Assembly: GCA_013343275.1 (NCBI GenBank) | Contig: CP046106.1 | Coordinates: 124,001 to 188,000, forward strand | Direction of reading: 5' to 3' | Length of the DNA stretch: 64,000 bases | Source: Candidatus Nanohaloarchaea archaeon | GTDB taxonomy: Archaea; Nanohalarchaeota; Nanosalinia; Nanosalinales; Nanosalinaceae | Shown: one piece after another, positions 60,243 through 64,000 of the stretch | Numbering within the stretch: position 1 is the stretch's first letter | Layout of the letters: each line of letters starts with the position of its first letter | The notes under the pieces: generated by a model | The model's database searches: none | Told to the model about the DNA's origin: nothing | What the model saw: only the letters and a program-made list of their open reading frames with translations | Made by a program: the position numbers and the translations under genes

Positions 60243-63200
60243 ATGACCGACTACAATCCAGAAAAAATTGAAGAAACAGTTCTCAATCAATGGAACGAGA
60301 ACGACACCAGGAAAAAAGTACTGAACAGAAACAAGGGAAATGAAAGGTTCTACTTCCTTGACGGGCCTCCTTACGCATCAGGAAATATTCACATGGGTAC
60401 AGGCCTCAACAAAATACTGAAGGACTTCTATCTACGATTCCACAGGAAGCTTGGCTACAATGTACACAGCCAGCCAGGTTACGATACTCACGGCCTTCCA
60501 ATCGAGAACAAGGTTGAGGAGGAGAAAGGCTTCAACTCGAAGAAAGAGATCGAGGAGTTCGGTGTAGAGAACTTCATTAAGGAATGCCAGAAGTTCGTCG
60601 ACCAGCATATCGACCAGATGAACGACGACTTCGAGGACATGGGAGTCTGGATGGACTGGGAGAACCCTTACGTAACGTACCACGACTACTACATTGAAGG
60701 CGCATGGCAGACCTTCAAGGAAGCCTACCAGAAAGACTTCCTGTACGAGGACCAGTACCCTGTACATATCTGCACACGCTGTGAAACAGCAGTAGCGTAC
60801 AACGAAATTGAGTATACTAAACTGAATGATCCAGAGGTCTACGTCGCTATGCCAGTCAGAGACTCCGATACCGAGTTCTTGATCTGGACTACAACTCCAT
60901 GGACACTGCCGGCAAACGCAGCGATCATGGTAGGTCCAAGCTACAAGTACTCTCTTGTACAGTTCAACGACAGAAAAGTCTGGATGGCCTCAGAACTCGT
61001 CGATGAGATAATGGACAAGTTCGGTATAGAGGAGTACGATATACTGAAAGAGGTTGAAGGTTCAGAGCTTGAAGGCCTCGAATACGACCACCCTCTGGAA
61101 AACATTGTTCCTGCACAGGATAAAGTGCAGGGCCGTGTAGTTCTATCCGAGCGCTACGTCGATCTGGAAGGAGGAACAGGCCTTGTACACTCCGCACCGG
61201 GACACGGTAAGGAGGACTACGAGGTAGGCCAGGAAAACGATATTAAACAGATCTCTCCTGTCGATCTGAAAGGAGAGTTCACAGAAGAAGCCGGAAAGTA
61301 TGAGGGAACATACGTTAAGGATGCGGACCCGGAGATCATGGATGATCTCGCCGACCAGCTTCTCTACTCCGGCGAAATAAGACACGAATATCCGAAGTGC
61401 TGGAGATGCGACACCCCATTACTACAGCTCTCGATCCCGCAGTGGTTCTTCGGAGCTACAAAGTTCAGAGAGGAACTGATCGAAAGCAACGAAGAGGTTA
61501 ACTGGGTTCCTGACTGGGCCGGCCAGAAGTTCCATGAATGGCTGGAACAGCTCGGCGACTGGCCTGTATCCCGGCAGCGTTACTGGGGAATCCCGCTTCC
61601 AATCTGGGAGTGCAACGACTGCGACCACACCAAGGTCATCGGAGACAGATCAGAGCTTCCGGAAGTACCCGACGATCTTCACAGGCCTTACATCGACAAT
61701 GTAGAGCTTGACTGTGAGGAATGTGGCGGCACAATGGAAAGAATTCCTGACGTGCTGGATGTATGGTTCGATTCAGGGGTAGCTCCATGGGCCTCACTGA
61801 AGCATCCGGAGATCGACTTCAGCTTCGAGGAACATAATCCTGTAGATCTTGAGCTTGAAGGATTCGACCAGATCCGTGGATGGTGGAACAGCCAGTTCAT
61901 AACATCGCACATGACCTATGATCAGAAACCTTTCGAGAACGTCATCTACCACGGAAAGGTAATGCTTGATGGCAAGGAAATGTCGAAGTCCAAAGGTATT
62001 GTAGTCTCTCCAGGAGAGGCCATCGAGAAATACGGTAGAGACGTACTCAGATTCTTCATCCTGTCCGGAGACCCAAGCGACGATCTTAACTTCACATGGG
62101 ACAAGATGGAGGAAAACCAGGAGTTCATGAACATCCTCTGGAACACCTACAACTACAAAGAAACCTACACAGAGGAAAGAGAAAGGCCTGAGGACCTCAA
62201 CATTGAGGATGAATGGATTCTATCCAGGTTGAATACTCTTATCGAGGATGTCCGAGAGTACTCAACTGAGCCAAATTATCAGGCCTTCAAGGCTGCTCAA
62301 GAGGTAGAAAGGTTTACTAAAGAGGATCTCTCCCGTGGATACATCAAGATGATCCGTGACAGGCTCCGGCCTGGATACGAGGGAGATGACAGGAAGGCTG
62401 CCGAATGGACTCTGCAGAAAGTCTGCGACGAGCTTCTCCAGGTTATGTCGCCTTTCCTACCTTACCTGACAGAGTACCTCTACTCTGGTGAAGCAGACTC
62501 CATCCATATGCTGGATTATCCAGAGGTAGAGGAAGAGTTCATCGATGAGGCCCTTGAAAGGGAGATGGAGCTGTTCCAAGATATTGAGGAGGCCGTTGCC
62601 CGGCTTCGACAGGAGAAAGGAATCAAGCTCCGTCACCCTGTCAAGAAGGTCACTGTATCAGGCAGCGAAGAAGTCAGAGAGGCCGTTGAGAGCCTGGAAG
62701 AGCTTCTGGAGGAGCGATTGAATACGCGCGATGTTTCTTTCGAGAAAGTCGAGCTGGATTATGAGGTAAAGCTTGACTACGCGAAGGCCGGCCCGGAGCT
62801 TGGAGGAGATGTAAAATCCGTTGAGTCTTCGCTGGCTGAGATGGATCACAACGATCTTGCTGATAAAATCGAAGACGGAGAATCAATAGAAGTCGGAGGC
62901 CACGAGCTGAGCTCTGATATGTTCGAGGTCAGAAGCTTTGTTCCTGAAGGAATGGAGGGAGAAGAGTTCTCCGAGGGAACCGTCTACATCGACGACGAAA
63001 TGACAGAAGAGCTGAAAGATGAGGCCCTGGTTGCAGAAGTTCTCAGAGAGCTGCAGCAAGCCAGAAAAGAGGCCGAACTGGATGTAGAGGATACAGTCGA
63101 TGTCTCGTTCGGTGGTGACGTTGGGCCTGTACAGGATAATATCGAAACTGTCAGGGATCGTGTGAACGTGGCCTCGATTGACTTCGAGGATAGGGATCTC

Positions 63201-63269
63201 GAGTTCTCAGGAAGCGTCGAGTTCGAGGATAGAAAAGTTTCCTACAGCTTTTCGAGGCCTGTGGAGTAA
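60243..63269 (+). CDS. ileS: Isoleucyl-tRNA synthetase
   Basis: Protein of 1008 aa. HMGTG (HIGH site, His50), CP1 editing domain, QRYWGIPLPIWEC, Zn-binding CEEC region, VLDVWFDSGVAPWA, KEMSKSKGI (near 578) and an anticodon-binding helical domain. Full length. Charges tRNA-Ile. Confidence 0.97.
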   Translation: MTDYNPEKIEETVLNQWNENDTRKKVLNRNKGNERFYFLDGPPYASGNIHMGTGLNKILKDFYLRFHRKLGYNVHSQPGYDTHGLPIENKVEEEKGFNSKKEIEEFGVENFIKECQKFVDQHIDQMNDDFEDMGVWMDWENPYVTYHDYYIEGAWQTFKEAYQKDFLYEDQYPVHICTRCETAVAYNEIEYTKLNDPEVYVAMPVRDSDTEFLIWTTTPWTLPANAAIMVGPSYKYSLVQFNDRKVWMASELVDEIMDKFGIEEYDILKEVEGSELEGLEYDHPLENIVPAQDKVQGRVVLSERYVDLEGGTGLVHSAPGHGKEDYEVGQENDIKQISPVDLKGEFTEEAGKYEGTYVKDADPEIMDDLADQLLYSGEIRHEYPKCWRCDTPLLQLSIPQWFFGATKFREELIESNEEVNWVPDWAGQKFHEWLEQLGDWPVSRQRYWGIPLPIWECNDCDHTKVIGDRSELPEVPDDLHRPYIDNVELDCEECGGTMERIPDVLDVWFDSGVAPWASLKHPEIDFSFEEHNPVDLELEGFDQIRGWWNSQFITSHMTYDQKPFENVIYHGKVMLDGKEMSKSKGIVVSPGEAIEKYGRDVLRFFILSGDPSDDLNFTWDKMEENQEFMNILWNTYNYKETYTEERERPEDLNIEDEWILSRLNTLIEDVREYSTEPNYQAFKAAQEVERFTKEDLSRGYIKMIRDRLRPGYEGDDRKAAEWTLQKVCDELLQVMSPFLPYLTEYLYSGEADSIHMLDYPEVEEEFIDEALEREMELFQDIEEAVARLRQEKGIKLRHPVKKVTVSGSEEVREAVESLEELLEERLNTRDVSFEKVELDYEVKLDYAKAGPELGGDVKSVESSLAEMDHNDLADKIEDGESIEVGGHELSSDMFEVRSFVPEGMEGEEFSEGTVYIDDEMTEELKDEALVAEVLRELQQARKEAELDVEDTVDVSFGGDVGPVQDNIETVRDRVNVASIDFEDRDLEFSGSVEFEDRKVSYSFSRPVE

Positions 63270-63285
63270 CAGAGGTGATCCAGCA

Positions 63286-64000
63286 ATGACAGAAGAAGTA
63301 GGGCCAGCTGTAGATTTCATTAAAGGTATTGACGAAGATGACAGGGTTGTGATTATCCATCACTGGGATATGGATGGCACATCCAGCTCAGTTATCACCT
63401 CCAGGATCTTGGAAGAGGTTAGAGGCCGTCCAGCGGACGAAGTCTCTATTCCTGAGGAAAGAGCCTACCATCTAGGTGAGGACGATCACAGGAAACTGGA
63501 GGATGCTGACAAACTGATTGTTCTAGACTTCAACCTGAAGGCCGACGAACTTGAAGAGCTGAACCAGGATCAGGACGTGCTGGTAGTTGACCACCACAGC
63601 TTTGATCGTGTGCCTGATGTTCCGTTCGTCAATCCGAGAGAGTTCGATGATGAAGTCTATGTACCGTGCAGCAAGATCTGTCTCGATATTGCAGAACAGT
63701 TCGGTATAAGAGAGCAGGTTAAATGGATTGCAGGCCTCGGAGTAATACAGGATTTCGGAGTAGATTCCTGCCCGGAGCTTTTCGAGGAACTGAAACAGGA
63801 GTACAAGGAATTCTTCCCGGAAGAACTCAGTCAACAACAGCTGGCGAAAAACTGCGAATACGGCCGGTACAGTAGTGTTCTTAACATCAAACCGTACCGT
63901 GACTCCGCACACTTTGCAAAACTCGCATATGAGGCCCTGATGAAATCAGAGGACTTGAAAGAGTTAGAGGCCCAAGAGGAGTACCGTCAGGTCTATGAGG
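63286..64000 (+). CDS. DHH-family phosphoesterase (RecJ-like), 3'-truncated by window edge
   Basis: ATG 63,286 (MTEEVGPAVD) begins 16 bp after the IleRS stop and the frame is open to the window end (238 codons visible). HHWDMDGTSSS (DHH motif I), VLDFNLK (II) and LVVDHHSFD (III, DHH) are seen, typical of archaeal RecJ/single-strand exonuclease or oligoribonuclease proteins. Possibly co-transcribed with ileS. Confidence 0.88.
   Translation, partial: MTEEVGPAVDFIKGIDEDDRVVIIHHWDMDGTSSSVITSRILEEVRGRPADEVSIPEERAYHLGEDDHRKLEDADKLIVLDFNLKADELEELNQDQDVLVVDHHSFDRVPDVPFVNPREFDDEVYVPCSKICLDIAEQFGIREQVKWIAGLGVIQDFGVDSCPELFEELKQEYKEFFPEELSQQQLAKNCEYGRYSSVLNIKPYRDSAHFAKLAYEALMKSEDLKELEAQEEYRQVYE

Noticed and set aside
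1-64000. CRISPR array or insertion sequence
   Set aside because: No repeat-spacer series, Cas gene, transposase or terminal inverted repeat was found.

Overview
This 64 kb window is chromosomal DNA of a halophilic archaeon, most likely a DPANN nanohaloarchaeon. The archaeal assignment rests on a transcription factor B gene, a single-domain histone, an archaeal-type S-adenosylmethionine synthetase, an MCM helicase, archaeal tRNAs and a lone archaeal-type 5S rRNA. The salt-in halophile assignment rests on very acidic proteins (Glu/Asp-rich linkers and surfaces in nearly every gene), an amphi-Trp-like protein and a haloarchaeal-type fructose PTS. The DPANN level is an inference from compact genes, many short proteins of unknown function and moderate GC content.

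Layout. Positions 1 to about 11.4 kb are an integrated mobile element: the C-terminal part of a tyrosine integrase at the left edge; a three-gene HEPN/membrane-protein operon; a nuclease-like gene; a long minus-strand replication/translocation block (HerA/FtsK-like ATPase, coiled-coil and small proteins, winged-helix regulator, MCM helicase, zinc-ribbon protein, ribbon-helix-helix protein). A candidate replication origin made of inverted 9-bp repeats lies just upstream of mcm. From 11.4 to 16.4 kb lies a block of unfamiliar genes, including an AbiTii-like protein and a four-gene AbrB/membrane operon, that looks recently acquired. From 16.8 to 18.6 kb come a membrane-tethered Mrr nuclease with a small partner and a PIN-domain protein.

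From about 18.6 kb the region is core chromosome: glutaredoxin and Nudix genes, a GTPase/DUF2073/zinc-ribbon trio, a LysRS-like catalytic domain, tRNA-Thr, TFB, a ZIP transporter, HD phosphohydrolase, tRNA-Pro and an ATP-grasp pair. A complete fructose phosphotransferase system follows (EI, HPr, EIIA, EIIC, EIIB, 1-phosphofructokinase), then HAD phosphatases, a surface glycoprotein-like protein, tRNA-Tyr and a broken PAP2 gene. Next come SAM synthetase, PCMT, an mhq-like quinone-resistance cluster under an HxlR regulator, a uracil-DNA glycosylase without any cysteine, an RNA m5C methyltransferase, 5S rRNA, HtpX, DNA polymerase IV, a tRNA thiolase, a universal stress protein, tRNA-Ser, histone, a TRAM protein, a HIT protein with a degenerate triad, IleRS and the start of a DHH/RecJ-like gene.

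The most striking signal is not a gene. The 6-bp palindrome AGGCCT occurs about once per 200 bp in core DNA (17 copies counted by hand in 43,501-46,800), against roughly one per 5 kb expected at this base composition. It appears in all three reading frames and between genes, is less dense in the mobile element, and is completely absent from 10,776 to 16,455. It behaves like a highly iterated palindrome (compare HIP1 of cyanobacteria) and doubles as an internal marker of how long a DNA segment has been resident.
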